Shown here: positions 1 through 11,903 of the stretch, piece after piece
Layout: each line of letters opens with the position of its first letter
Numbering within the stretch: the stretch's first letter is position 1
Assembly: GCA_001910725.1 (NCBI GenBank)
Contig: MJGA01000007.1
Coordinates: 372,001-436,000, forward strand
DNA from: Phanerodontia chrysosporium
Lineage: Eukaryota > Basidiomycota > Agaricomycetes > Polyporales > Phanerochaetaceae
Direction of reading: 5' to 3'
Length of the DNA stretch: 64,000 bases
The notes under the pieces: generated by a model
What the model was told of the DNA's origin: nothing
Database searches by the model: none
Seen by the model: the letters and a program-made list of their open reading frames with translations, nothing else
Made by a program: the position numbers and the translations under genes

Positions 1-25
1 TCAGCTGATGATGTGTGCACTTCAG

Positions 26-1113
26 TGGCCATGATAGCACTGGTGTGACGGACCGGGTTGTCAATCAGATGCTTACGCAAATGGACGGCGCGGAAGGCTT
101 GGAGGGGTGTATGTCCTCGCTGCGACAAGGTGAGATACCTAGCCATACCTCCTTTCGTACAGGTCTGATGGATGGGCAGTCGACCCGACTTGATCGATTC
201 TGCGCTGCTACGTCCTGGCCGTCTTGACAAGGCGCTGCTTTGCAACATGCCGACTGCCGAGGAGCGCAAGGAGGCGAGTCTCATTCTCCACGGAGCTGTT
301 GTGCGACTGATCGCCGACCGATGTGGCAGATCCTGATGGCGGTGAGCCGCAAAGTATCGTTGTCGCCTTCGGTAGACTTGGACGCCCTGGCACGAGACAC
401 GGATGGCTTCTCCGGTGCAGACCTGCAAGCTTTGGTATACAATGCCCAGTTGGAGGTCATCCACGAGACGCTTTCCGCGACCTCAGCTTCGACGGCGAAC
501 AGCACAAAAGATGATGACGAGTCGCCAATCGAGTATACCGTCATAGGCGGCCCGGGCGGCGGCAAAGTGGTCAAGTCGCGTGCCGAAGAGGCAGCGTACC
601 AGCGAAAGGTCCGTGCACGACTGCGCTTTGCACTTCGGTCATCGCTGAACGTGTCACAGCTGAAGCGTATTCTCGCATATGGCAAGGCCCAAAGTGGGGG
701 CAAAAGCGGTGCCGACGCGGCACAAGTAGCGCCACAGGTACGTCAATGGGAATTTCGGGTGGTTCAGCAGCTTGAGCTCCTGTTGCTGTTGCCATAGAAG
801 CGGGAAATCCACGATAGCCATTTGCGAAAGGTGCTGCAAACCACTCGGCCGTCGGTCCCGGCGGCTGAGCGAGAGCGATTGAGCAGAATGTAGGTGCCCT
901 GAGTGGATATTATTTTACGATGCTGACCCCATTGGTAGATACCGTGCCTTCGTGTCCGACCGCAGTGGGGAGCTGCCCGTGCCCCCTGACGCTGGGGAGT
1001 TGGTCTGCGCGCAACACTCATGTAGCCTATGGTCATGGCTGATGGGATCGGCTGTCTCGAGAGGGAGGAAACGCGTGCATGAGATACACGACGCCGTGTC
1101 GCACCTGCTGTAG
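26..1113 (+). CDS. PEX1: PEX1, peroxisomal AAA ATPase (3' end only)
   Basis: This is the C-terminal part of peroxin-1, the AAA ATPase that works with Pex6 to pull the import receptor Pex5 out of the peroxisomal membrane. The window starts inside an intron whose acceptor ends at 25. The first exon reads [14 protein letters not shown], the second-region-of-homology stretch of the D2 AAA domain. A later exon gives the arginine-finger region [10 protein letters not shown], followed by the small helical subdomain ([20 protein letters not shown]). I place introns at 130-179, 274-329 (a GC-AG intron), 738-797 and 890-938. The reading frame runs to a TAG at 1111-1113. A one-base deletion near 997-999 is likely, because the +1 frame gives a typical short PEX1 tail (VGLRATLM, stop at 1023-1025). 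The family call is firm; the exact C-terminus is not. Confidence 0.9.
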
Positions 1114-1485
1114 GACTCTCGGGCCCGCTGGCAACTCGAGGGTGGTCCGCGATCGCCAGTTTGAGGGATGTCTGCGACAGTAGCGTCAGGAGATAGTAGT
1201 TGCTTCTCCCCTCCCACAAGGATGGGGTATCTGTCGTGCTCTGCAAGCGGACCCGTCCTATGCCCGATCTCCTGTGCCAATTGTGATACTCGGACATCTC
1301 CTCGCGGAGACGAGAAATATTTGTTTCCGTTGAAAATGCTCGAGAGACTTGACCGCGCTCATAATCGGCAGCTACCCCGGGCGCTTGTGGCAACGACCTC
1401 GCTTGTCTCTCGACCTTGTGCTCATCGGCTTGCTCACCTCCTGGAAAACCGCCTGGCTGCGCCAAACTCGCTCTCTGCATAGGTC
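1114..1485. other. Intergenic, PEX1 to Zds-domain gene
   Basis: This 370-bp gap between two head-to-tail genes must hold the PEX1 3' end and the promoter of the next gene. I see short open frames only, none with recognisable protein sequence, and no clear TATA box. Confidence 0.5.
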
Positions 1486-4189
1486 ATGCAGCCCTCTGAA
1501 TTGGAGATCCAGCGGGAGGTCGAGACTCTGCGAGACATCAGACGACGGTCGACCGCGCAGGGCGGCGTCTTAGACCCTGATCTCCCGTCCGTCTCCAGCG
1601 ATTCTGGCTCGTCAACAGCGTACTGGGAAGACTCGAGTACCAGCTCGCACGGGGATGACAGCGACAACGGCTCTGCCAGCGGGGAGGACCCGTTCAGCCT
1701 CTTCTGGGTGCCCGCACGACTCCATCCAGAAATCGCACCTGCGGAATTCAGACAATTCCTCAAGGAGCATGCGAGGACACCGGCGGAAGGGGCATCCTTG
1801 GGGCGGTCGAGTTCAGTGGGGTCTACAGGCTTGTCGAGGAAGAAATCAATGCTCAGTCGACAGTACGACCCGACGAAGGACGGCAGTAGCAGCGAGGACG
1901 AGCACGTAGTCCCAATCCGACGAAACCGCAGCATCTATGGGCATCAGGGTCCTCAGCTGACTATCAGCGACCTGCAGAAGTTGGAGGAGCTGGCCGAGGA
2001 GGCCTCGCAGAGTCGGGATCCTTCAAAGCTCAGGAGTGTGCTCAGAAGGAGTATCAGCTTGAATGTCGCGCCCTCAGGTGCGTCCCGTTTGCCATGACTA
2101 TGACGTGTGAACTCAGTCACATCCTTTTAACGTCGTGAGCAGTCATAGACCAAATGGACGATATGCCCGACCCCGGTGACGACGCAGACGCCCCAATCAT
2201 TGTCCCTCGGCCTGGCCAAATATTGCGTAGGACAGCGCGCACTAAGATTCGGAAGCCAGGCACGGGCGAAGGGCCGCATCGTTTCAAGTCCGACCGCGCC
2301 AGAAGAGGTTCTGCAACTCGCGCGGCAACCACCAGTGAACCTCGGACATCCAGCGATTTTTCGTCCAGTGACCATGGCGACGATACTCCACGGCGTAAGA
2401 GAGCTGATTCTGACATTCCTGAATTCTCGGCATTCAGAACTAGGCCTGACTCGTATAGTGAAGAATCGTCCATCTATGACGCCTATGCCAGAGAAGAATC
2501 TGAAGAGTCTGAACCTCATGGTCCTCTTCTTGTCACGTCTCCCGAATCCCCTGAATTCAGCGTTCCCACTGCACCTTCCCCGATAGCCTTCACTCCTCAA
2601 CCAGAAGCGGAGCGGGCGGTCGAACCTTCCCCGGAACCAATCCTTCACCACCCACAGCCGAAGAGGGTACTTTCCCCGCCTGCCGCGGAGCCTCCAACTC
2701 CGCTGGTGCGTTCTCCGTCGCCTGACGCTACGCCTGCATCGCCTGCCGCAGAGACTCCAACGCCCTCTCAACAACCACCACCTCCGCCCCCTCAGCAGCA
2801 AAGACCCCCGCTCACGCATCACACACCTAGCTATCAGACACATCCTCAGCCTTCACCTTCTCCAAGCCCGTCTGAGAGTAAGAAGGAGAAAGATAAGAAG
2901 GGTCTGTTCGGGAAATGGGGTGGTGACAAGTCGAGTAAGAAGGGACATAGCCAGCAAAAGGACAAATCAGAGAAGGAGTCTGGCTTCTTTGGTTCACTGT
3001 TCGGAGGGAAGAAGAAGCAAGAGGACTCTACGCCGCCCATTGGTGGCTTAGGCAACTCTGGTCGCGAAACTGCGGCCGCGCTGCTCGGTGCCTCCAAGTC
3101 TGCGAAGAGTTACGTACCATCTCCTTCTCCCCAACCACTGCAGGGGTATGCCCGCTATCCGATCCATGTCGAGCGTGCCATCTACAGGCTCAGTCATATC
3201 AAGCTCGCGAATCCCCGTCGCCCGCTGTACGAGCAGGTCCTCATCAGTAACCTCATGTTCTGGTACCTTGGCGTCATCAACAAAAGCCCGACTCCCGCTT
3301 CTCCTGCTCCGTCTAATGCGCAGGCGCCCACGACGAACGGAGCCGTCGACAAAGAGAAGGAGCAACTCGAGAAGGAGAAGAAGGAGAAGGAAGAGCGGGA
3401 ACGGTTAGAGAAGGAGAGGCAAGAGCGGGAGAGGGAGAAAGAGCGGGAGAAGGAGAAGGAGCGGGCAAATGAGCAGAAACGGAGAGGAAGCCTTACCAAA
3501 CAGCCAGCTCCAGGCGCACCAGGCGCTCGAAGAGCAGAAGTTCCGGTACGTGGGCCACAGTACGACATGCAACATCGAGCGATGGAGCAGGAGTACGGAT
3601 ACCAGGGCGGCAGCGTGCCGAGGACATCCAGTGCACCTCCCGCACCATACACCCGGGGGCCTTCGACAGCTCCTGCGCCATACACCGTGCAATTAGTACA
3701 ATCCCAAAATCAACCCCAGCGAATCGGTATTATACCCCTCCGGTCGCTGCACCCACCCCCACTCAGCCGTACTCGAACGCGCAACCCGGTGCTCCGCAAC
3801 TCCCACCAGGTGCGATGCCACCTGTGAACGTGGAGCAAACATGGCTGAACTTACAGTCCTCGCCAGTATCCGGGATGCCGTCTAGAGCTGGCTCATCGCC
3901 GTCCCCACCACGTACGTCTTCTCCACCTATGTATCTTCCAGGGCACGCTAGACAGACTGTTTCTCCGCCAGCAGCAGGACAACGATATACTCCTGCTCAG
4001 GAGAAGCAGCCTTATAGCGGTCCTGGCAGAGCGCCAGCGCGCTCGCTGTCTGCGTCTGCGACTCCTCCCGTGCCACAGCAGCGGCAGAACGGCATTGCGC
4101 GGAAGGGTAACAGCGCACACGCCGTCATGCCACGGCAAAGCGAGGAGGAGGATGTGCCGTTGGCGGTGTACCAGCAGCGCCGGAAGTGA
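1486..4189 (+). CDS. Zds1 C-terminal-domain protein
   Basis: This is a large, mostly disordered protein related to yeast Zds1/Zds2, which regulate PP2A-Cdc55, cell polarity and mitotic exit. The signature is the Zds_C-type segment around 3150-3290, reading YPIHVERAIYRLSHIKLANP then an LYEQVLISNLMFWYL helix. A second conserved N-terminal block is FWVPARLHPEIAPAEFRQFL (about residues 75-95). The rest is Ser/Pro-rich, with a Lys-rich stretch before the Zds segment and a long Glu/Lys/Arg coiled coil after it (3350-3480). Exon 1 is 1486-2077 and the intron is 2078-2142, in phase. Near 3690 the frame must shift by one base to reach the final exon, which ends at 4189. No normal intron fits there, so a deleted base is the simplest reading. 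The molecular role is inferred from yeast. Confidence 0.75.
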
Positions 4190-5114
4190 CGCGCCACTCG
4201 TTTTTCCTGTGTCGTTCTATCATGGATTTTTTCTGCGTATTATGTCTCGCTTATTCCGCTCCTTTCCTCTCTGTGCTGTTTCCTTCTCGCTTCCTCTTCG
4301 CTCGTTCCGTTCACGACATCTAGATATCCCCGCAATTTACTCTAGGCTATTCTGGGTTCACGCTCGTTACTCGTACGGATACGCCTTCTCATCACATCCG
4401 CATCATTTGCTATCCTGTAGCATGTTTCTCCATAACTCTCGGTGGACATCATGCTATCTCGCCTCGCATCTACAGTAATCCTGAATTCACCTCTGCACAC
4501 TTTCCCTCTCTGCACGCACCCCCCCCCTCCCATGTTCCGAGTATAGAAGCCGTTTTAGCCTGGGATAACGGACTTAGGATTCTCTTCTCCCCTACCATTC
4601 TACGCTACGAAAGCTACTCCTGCCTAGTCTACGCTAAATCCGAGCGGTGTTTATGTCTTACAGCGCTCGGCAACCTGACAAAGTTGGAGTCTAGGACGCT
4701 ATGCACAGTACAGTCCTCTATGGATGCTGCTGCTCTACTGTACGACTCGCGCGACACGATCCACTCTTCGCCCACTCCTTACAAACATCGCTATCTGTCG
4801 AACACGTTGTTGTCTGGATATCTCACCGAGCAAATTCTCCTGTAGTGTAGTCTTTGCTATGACCTCTGGTTACTGGTAAATTGCACACGACGAAGGATCC
4901 CCCGAGACGCATGTGGCGTGCCAACGATACTAACGAAGAGCAGGAATACATCTTCTAACCGTGGGAGTCCTCCTCAAGTCAGGTCTTCCTACCTAATAGT
5001 TACCGTGGGAAGTGACTGTTGCTAGTCCCCATCCAAGCGCGACCATGCGGCCCCGACAAGTTCTGTACCCCAGAGATGCTCTCGCTGTGACTTGCACGGC
5101 GCGCAAACAAGGCA
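4190..5114. other. Intergenic / long 3' UTR region
   Basis: About 0.9 kb without a supported gene. It is pyrimidine-rich just after the Zds stop codon, as expected of a fungal 3' UTR, and includes a run of nine C at about 4510. No RNA gene or repeat was recognised. Confidence 0.5.
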
Positions 5115-6052
5115 ATGTCCAAGCACATTGGAAGTGTATTTCTTGGCGACGTGCAGCGGCAACGGATTTTGTCCACCTCGACCCCGCCGTCTTCCCCGCC
5201 ACCTAACATCGGCACTTCCTCCTCTCCTTCGCCACTCCAGATGGCGTTCATTCCCGAGTCTTCGTCTGTCGTGGATCTGGACATAGACGACGCCGCTGGA
5301 TCCTCGATTACTCCGGAAGTCTCCTGGACCTACGGCTACGATGGCTCGAAACACTAATGTTCGGCGCGAAGCAAGACGGACAGGCGCAGAGGGGTTCGCA
5401 AGCGCAGACAAGCAAGAGCACACCAACTCTTGCGCGTGGGGCTGACGACTTGAAGAGAAGACTTGAGGATATCGTGCAAAACAGCGAAGGGCTCAAACGC
5501 TTCTTGGAGCACTGTACGTCTACCCACCTTTCCACTAGTTATCTACTTATCCTATGTTCCAGACGAGCAACATGCACATCTTCTCACTCCGTCATTTGCT
5601 CTGTCTGGCACACTACCTACATCATCCACGTATGAGAGTATGACCGCTGCAGAGGTCGAGGCCATGCTCGCTGAAATGGAGCCCGACATCCGCGCCGCCG
5701 ACCGCGACCTACGTGAAATCGAGCTTCTGGAGAAGAAAGATGTCACTGCGGCGGGGAAACTGGCGGAGTATGAGGTTCTGCAGCCTCGTCTGGACGCGCT
5801 CATGAAGGCGCACGAAGAAGACCTGCAGAAGGCAGCCGACCTCGAGAAGCGCATCGCCGCCCTCATGAACAGATACGCGACTAACGTACGTCCGCGTCTT
5901 CACCTCACGTCGCAGCATTCGGACGTTCCCCACAGGTGGATACGCTTTCGGAGTTGTTCGTCGCATGGGATGACACCCTCCGCGACGCCGAGCTCGAGGT
6001 CGCGAGGTTGGAGAAAGAGCATCAGGAACAGAGACGGCTTGGTCTCGTATAA
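5115..6052 (+). CDS. Dynactin p22/p24 subunit-like protein
   Basis: This is probably the small coiled-coil dynactin subunit (DCTN3/p24 family), part of the shoulder complex that links dynein to cargo. Three blocks suggest it. An N-terminal LRLRWLETLMFGAKQDG resembles the LExRLxxLExxVFG start of p24. A central heptad-rich region runs from TAAEVEAMLAEMEPD. The C-terminal ELFVAWDDTLRDAE matches the QFVQWDELLCQLE end of animal p24. Introns are 5514-5562 and 5886-5935, and the stop is at 6050-6052. I chose the ATG at 5115 for its good context. The frame then changes by one base at about 5291-5297, where the codons for ..DIDDAA.. meet WILDYSGS; a single missing base restores it. An ATG at 5357 would give a shorter protein. 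The assignment rests on weak family resemblance. Confidence 0.6.
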
Positions 6053-6256
6053 TACCCGCATCATGTACTTTGTAATCACACTCGCATATACCCCGCTACC
6101 ACCAGTCGAATCTGCCTGCTTTCGCACTGACTCAGGTCCCTGAGCCTGACTCGGCACGGAATCAATGGTTTGTCTGCTCGATTCATAACCACCATCTGCT
6201 TCCTTCCGCGGGCTGCCTTCTACAGAGGCTAATCCAATCTCATCTCTCAAACCGCC

Positions 6257-7810
6257 ATGTCTCAAGCTGGAACTTCATCAAGCGACCCAGCAAGCACGAT
6301 TGCACAAGCGGCGAAGGCCGCCTTTGAGGCATCTCAACTCGTACCTTCATCTGAGCGAGTCAAGGCGCTGTACGAAATCCGCAAAGAGCTCGAAAATGCG
6401 AAAAGTGAGATCCTGGAGGCGAATCGCAAAGACTTGCAGGTATGTTCCAAACCTGGACCTGCTTGTGGTGCTTGGAATACACATGACATCTGTGCTAGGC
6501 TGCTCAAGCAGAGGTCGATGCAGGGCGCATGTCCCAATCCCTCCTGAAGCGTCTCGACCTCACGAAGGGGGACAAATGGGATTCGATGCTGCAGGGTGTA
6601 ACAGACGTCGCAGAGCTTCCGGATCCGACGGGTAAGGTCACCTATGCCTCCGAACTCGACGATGATCTCGAGCTGTACCGCGTTTCGTGCCCAATTGGCG
6701 TGCTCCTGGTCATCTTCGAGGCGCGTCCGGAGGTTGTGGTGAACATCGCCGCTTTGGCAATCAAGTCTGGTGCGCCTGCAGACCTTGAATACGAGGGGCA
6801 GTACTGACCCGGTTGTCCATACAGGCAATGCTGCGATCTTGAAGGGTGGAAAAGAGTCGAATGAAACCGCGTTGCTCCTTTCAAAGGCAATACAGACCGC
6901 CCTCGCGAAGACTTCTATCCCGAGCACGTACATTCAGGCCATCCAGACCCGCGCCGAGGTGTCTGCTCTGCTTCAGCTGGACCAATACATCGACCTTGTC
7001 ATCCCGCGCGGCAGTAACAGCCTGGTACGCAGCATCCAGAACAACACTCGCATCCCGGTCATGGGACACGCAGATGGTCTTTGCGCAGTGTACCTCGATC
7101 AAGCCGCCGACCCAGAAAAGGCCGTCCGAGTCGCAGTGGATTCCAAGGTACGCATCTATTCACCGCGTGTGGTTGATGCTCAGACAAGGTTTGCAGGTTG
7201 ATTACCCAGCAGCATGCAATGCTGCGGAAACACTCGTCGTGCACGAGAGTCTACTTTCGACAACATGGCCAAAAGTCGCGCAAGCGCTGCTGGACGCAGA
7301 CGTCCACCTCCTATGCGACCAAGTAACACTCGCTGCGCTCTCCTCCCTCTCCCCTGCACCCTCAAAACTCGCGACGCACGTCCGCCCGGCGACGCCAGAG
7401 GACTACCGCACCGAGCACCTATCGCTGACGATCTCGGTGCTCGCCGTGCCGTCGCTCGCGGCAGCGATGGCGCACATCAACGCGCACTCGTCGCACCACA
7501 CGGACTGCATCGTGACCGAGGACGCGTCCGCGGCATCGACGTTCTGCCGTGGCGTCGACTCCGCGGGACGTTCGTGAACGCGTCGACGCGCTTCGCCGAC
7601 GGCTTCCGCTACGGCTTTGGCACCGAGGTTGGTATCAGCACCGGCCGCATCCACGCACGCGGGCCTGTCGGTCTCGAGGGCCTCGTCATCTACAAGTACA
7701 TGCTCCGCAGCAAGGGCCCGCACGGGCATATTGTAGGCGAGTTTGGTGTCGGCGCGGGCAAGAAGCAGTACAAACACGCTAGGATCGACGCTACCAGCGT
7801 TCCCTTCTAG
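6257..7810 (+). CDS. PRO2: Gamma-glutamyl phosphate reductase
   Basis: The enzyme reduces gamma-glutamyl phosphate to glutamate semialdehyde with NADPH, the second step of proline synthesis. It is a cytosolic aldehyde-dehydrogenase-fold protein. The N-terminal helix region, the cofactor loop ([14 protein letters not shown]), the [10 protein letters not shown] block and the catalytic cysteine in [14 protein letters not shown] are all present, as is the C-terminal [17 protein letters not shown]. Introns are 6440-6498, 6770-6824 and 7148-7196, and all keep frame. At about 7563-7567 the conserved run VDSAG..NAST changes frame by one missing base, with no room for an intron. Since this is an essential biosynthetic gene, a sequence error is likelier than inactivation. 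Total length would be about 450 residues, normal for the family. Confidence 0.92.
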
Positions 7811-7896
7811 ATACTTTGCCTTCCAAATGATAATGTAATTGTGCACAAATATCTACGTGACAATACATGAATAGCGTGTTAGATGGGTCGTGAAAA

Positions 7897-9473
7897 TCAT
7901 GAGGCAGGGGCATCGGTCTCCGCTAGCCTGGCCTTCTTTTCTGAAGGTGACGCTGATGGCTCGTCCTCCGCTTTGCGCTTCGCGGACCCATTGGCATCCG
8001 AAGCACCAGCCGTCGAGGCGGAGGTTGCGGCCTCCTCAGAGGTCTGGACTGCGGGCTTCTTTTTCTTCTTAACCATGGATGTCAGATCGTTCACAGGTGC
8101 AGGTGCAGCAGGAGCGGCCGGAGCGGCCGCGTTGAGCTCATTATCGAGAGCCTTCGCAGCCAGAGCTGGTGCAGACAGTCCTTGCTCGTTCGGGAGGGTC
8201 TTCAGCTCTTCGACCTAGTACACGGTCAGCACAGCACCTAGACACCCTAAGGAAGTCCTTACCTTCAGTGCAAGATCCTCCCTCAGACCCTCCAGCTCCT
8301 TAATCTCGGACGTTATTTGCGACTGAGTCATGTTCTGGATGGCGTTGTCCCCAAGCAGGCGAGGGCCGGCCGGGCCCTTGCCCTTGCCCTTCGGGTCTGG
8401 CTGCTGCAAGGTTTCCACCTTCATCTGACCGCTGGCCGCATTCCGTAGCTCTGCGAGCCGTGCCTCAACACTGGCAAGTGCCTTTTCTGCATGGTCAATG
8501 GCGTCAGACAAGCGACCCGAGCTCATGTCGAGCACAATGCTGAGCTTGTAGTGCGCCTCGGCGATTTCCCGAGAGGACTGAGGGAGAAGTTCGATCTTCA
8601 GTCCGAGTCCGGTCTCGTAGTCGGTAATTGCCTGATCGAATTTCTCTGCATATTCTGTCAATAAAAGGGCATTCGCGTGTAGCGCGAGCACTCGCCTGTC
8701 TCTAGCGAGACATCTCCGAGGCAGATGTATGTGTCCGCCAGCTTGAGCTTGATCTCGTCCGACTCGTCTTGCCGTTTCTCGAACAGCGCGCGCGCGAGGT
8801 CCAGGACCTCCCATGCAGCGTTGAAGTCATCCTCTGGTTCGCCGCCGTCGCCCTCACCCTCACCATCTTCCTCGTCTTCGTCTTCTTCTTCCTCCTTGGC
8901 CGACTGCCCAAAGAGGTCGACAGGCTCATCATCTTCTGGGTCACCTGAAAACGACAGAAACGCGCCACTCCCGCTAGCCTCTGTTCCGAGTGACGTACAC
9001 GTCAGCGCACTCAGCGAACTATGGAGAGATGAGGTGGCACGCACCCTCCTCCGCACCCAGGGCTTCGTCGGTCTGCTCCTTCCCTAGCACAGAGCTCTGT
9101 GCAATGGCATTCTCCAGCAAAGCTTTCCCGTACGCGAAGTATACATCTGCAATTTCCGGGGCATTGTCTCCATGTTTCGCGGTCCTAAAAGTCGTGGTGC
9201 GCCACTGTAAGGACCTACGCGGCACAAGCGATGAATTGTGACACGTACATCTGCTCTAGAGCCGTGGCATAGTGGTCTACGGCCTGTTCGTATTTTTTGA
9301 GGGCAAAGGCGCGTTTCGCGAGTTCGAGCTGCTCGTCGATGCTGGGGGTAGTGGTGGCCGTCGCGGCTTGCTCTGTGGCATGGGCGGACGCAGCTTTGGC
9401 GTCGGGCTGCTCACTGTGCTCAATTGTGAGTTACATGGCTGGAAGCTTAATATCTCGCGGCTCACGACGACAT
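7897..9473 (-). CDS. NASP/Hif1/Sim3-type SHNi-TPR histone chaperone
   Basis: This family binds histone H3-H4 and escorts it to chromatin. The order fits: a first TPR-like repeat (LALKYEQAVDHYATALEQM-like), a second (APEIADVYFAYGKALLENAI), a long acidic insert (EEEEDEDEEDGEGEGDGGE), then paired repeats ending in REIAEAHYKLSIVLDMSSGR, the SHNi-TPR core. The C-terminus is Lys/Ala-rich with nuclear-localisation-like KKKKK and KRK runs. I infer a tiny first exon (ATG at 9471-9473) and introns at about 9414-9465, 9185-9248, 8945-9045, 8655-8695 and 8215-8262. The 41-nt intron at 8655-8695 starts with GC rather than GT. No frame breaks were found. Its 5' side faces the EXPERA pair. Confidence 0.88.
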
Positions 9474-9866
9474 CGCGGAGAAAAATGAGAGATGAAGATG
9501 GAGGGGAGAGTCCAAGGTTCTGAGCGTGGCCGACCCGCAGGCGCGTACCATTGAACGCGGTCGCGTGTATTACGTAAGTTCTTTCCACGGTCAGAGTGAG
9601 TAAGCAAAGCTTAGGCAAGCAACATAGCGTCGTTCGAGTTTGTTACCTTTGTCTCTTCTTACGATGCCTATACACGATTTACAGTCGTGCTAGAGCCTGA
9701 GATTTTGAAACGAGCGAGAAGCAAAGATGCGACTCCGACAATATGCAGGGTCACGGCAAGGTAGATCAACAGGCTCCCGGTGCCCAAGGCAAGCTATATA
9801 CAATTGACATGCTTGTGCATAACAAATCGAACCAGCATACCAAAGAAAACGGGCGCACGTCCACAA
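9474..9866. other. Intergenic between NASP and EXPERA copy A
   Basis: Nearly 400 bp that serves as the promoter of the minus-strand NASP gene and the 3' end of EXPERA copy A. Nothing else was recognised. Confidence 0.5.
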
Positions 9867-10634
9867 TCATTGAGTTTTAGCTGTGTGCTGTGCACGTACT
9901 CCGATCTGCACCAGCTTATGGACGCGTAAGGCCATGTCAATAGTCATGAAGAGGGGAATGAGGAAGAATGGAATGTAGCTGGACAGCAACATCATCTTTT
10001 GTTCCGTAGTCAGGGAGACTGTCTTGCTGGCGAGGGTCTCTGGTGTCGTCAAGGGCGTCCTGATAAGGACAGCAAGGCAAGGCAGCATCGTTGTGACTGT
10101 GGACGCCCCATAAATGAGCAACAATATGTAGACTTCCTTGCAGTCTGTGGAGTTGGTAAATCGACTGTTAGCACAACGCTAGAAAAAATTGAGGACACCG
10201 GTCAGCTTGCCCTTTCGAAGGCCCAAGGTGCCAAGAATGAAGACGGGAAATTGGAAGCATCTTTCACGGATGTTAGTGATTAGATGGCCATAAACCAGTT
10301 TATTAACTTACAATTCCAGGATATGGAATGGCAAAAACCACCCATGACTCTCAGGACTGCCGATAAGGCCCACTACACTGCCAACCAGCGGATCCCTAGA
10401 CATCTCAACGTAGAGCTTGGGCAAGTTTGTAAGGGCGGTCGGAAGCCAGGGAACCGTATAAAGCGCTTGCATCCCAAGGAATATTGTCGCCGGTATATGA
10501 CACTATGATGTACCAATCTGAGGGCCTGCCGACGGTGGATGCTCGCACGACTTGCGTGACGGAACTGTACTCACCAAGAAGAAGCCGACGTATATGAGGT
10601 CCAGGGGGCGTTTGGTCAGCGGCTTGGCGACCAT
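9867..10634 (-). CDS. EXPERA-domain membrane protein, copy A (TMEM97-like)
   Basis: This is a four-helix ER membrane protein of the EXPERA fold, related to TMEM97/sigma-2 receptor, a sterol- and NPC1-linked protein. After a short cytosolic start (MVAKPLTKRPLDLIYVGFFL) come CHIPATIFLGMQAL, YVEMSRDPLVGSV, ILELCFQFPVF and a last helix YIPFFLIPLFMTIDMA. Family residues matching human Asp56 and Glu73 are kept, but the position of Asp29 is Gly (FLGMQ). Introns interrupt after FFL, after LEL (about 10261-10311) and after LRK (10145-10210, GC-AG). An upstream in-frame ATG at 10649 is possible; I prefer 10634 by analogy with copy B. It is a tandem paralog of copy B with the same intron positions. Confidence 0.85.
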
Positions 10635-10952
10635 TCTGTGCTCAGACATTTGAAAAGGGTGACCTGGCTTAGTAGCTCAAGAGATAGCTCAGTGCCAGCA
10701 ATGCACGACGGCAACTTAGAACTGAGGGGAGACGCTCACTTCGGGATCGAGTCTATGATGGCATCAGACGCCACGAGGATGGCGCCTATCAAAGCTTACT
10801 TGAAGACCGACTCCTGAACGTTGGACTTTTATCTTCGGCTCGGCGGGCATGAGCATCTAGCGCAAGATTTACTATTAAACAGATCTCATCTAGCACAAAA
10901 TCCGCGTAAAAAGCATTGTCTGCACATGGTGTATTAAAGTAGTGAATACCCG

Positions 10953-11699
10953 CTATTGTTGCTTTACTCTCACTGCCTTAGATGCGTGAATTCCATCCCT
11001 GACAAGCCCGAAAAGCCGAAACGCCATGTCAACTGTCATGAATAGTGGTATCAAAAAGAAGGGGATGTATGACGCCAAGAGCATCCATCGTTGGGCCGTT
11101 GAAATCGAAACGAGATTGGCGGACAAAGTCTCCGTCGATGTGGTTGGCGTTCCAAGGACGACGGCAAGGCAAGGCAGCGTGGTCGTCGTTGTCGATGCGG
11201 CATAGATGAGAAGAAGAATATAAATATTCTTCGAGTCTGTCCGGCTATGAGTGAGATCGACGGTCAGTCACCGCGAATGCCGGTTGACTCACCCTTGAGC
11301 AAGCCACGCATAGCAATGAAGAAGACAGGGAGCTGGAAGCAGCTGGAGGGCACTATCAGGCTTCGTGTCACTAGATATATCTAATTTACTCACAGCTCGA
11401 GAAGCAGGAATGATTTGAACCAAATGTAGTTCTCGGGCAGTCCGATAAAGCCCATAACGCCTCCTATGAGCGGGTCTTGAGACATTTCCACATACATCTC
11501 TGGCAGCATGGCAATTATTCGCGGAACCAAGGCTTTGGGGTATAAAGCCTGTACATCAATCAGGAGAGTTGCTGGTACATGAATCTGGAACGAGGATAAG
11601 CTGTCCATTAGTCGTGAGCTGTACTGCAGTATGCCAACTCACAAGAAAGAAGCAAAAGTATACAAAATCTTTGGGACGTTCGGATAATGGTTTCGCCAT
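10953..11699 (-). CDS. EXPERA-domain membrane protein, copy B (TMEM97-like)
   Basis: This is the upstream member of the tandem EXPERA pair. It reads MAKPLSERPKDFVYFCFFL, then HVPATLLIDVQALYP, EMYVEMSQDPLIGGV, YIWFKSFLLLELCFQLPVFF, a third helix YILLLIYAASTTTT and a last helix SYIPFFLIPLFMTVDMAF. All three acidic residues matching human TMEM97 Asp29, Asp56 and Glu73 are present, so this copy looks like the conserved one. Introns lie at 11585-11642, after LEL (about 11341-11391) and after LLK. All three start with GT, unlike the third intron of copy A. The stop is at 10953-10955. The start region faces TRM82 across about 200 bp, probably a shared bidirectional promoter. Confidence 0.87.
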
Positions 11700-11903
11700 G
11701 CTACCGTACGGAAGCCCTCCCTAGCAGAGCGTGACGGACGAAAGCAACCTGCGTGGGACGCCGGCGCCCCGCCGTCGCTGAAGTCACAACGGCTGTGACG
11801 ACGCGTCGTCACGCTGGCGCGATTATCCGGCGGCCATTTTCCTTCACATTTCTTGCCTTTTACTGCCGTCATCACCTGCTCGTCACCTATCGATCCTACA
11901 ACC

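Noticed and set aside
1168..1482. Short open frame between PEX1 and the Zds-domain gene
   Set aside because: It overlaps the intergenic region, has no recognisable sequence, and similar short frames occur throughout by chance.
7563..7567. Programmed ribosomal frameshifting as the cause of the -1 breaks
   Set aside because: The sites share no slippery heptamer or following structure, and occur in unrelated housekeeping genes. Missing bases explain them better.
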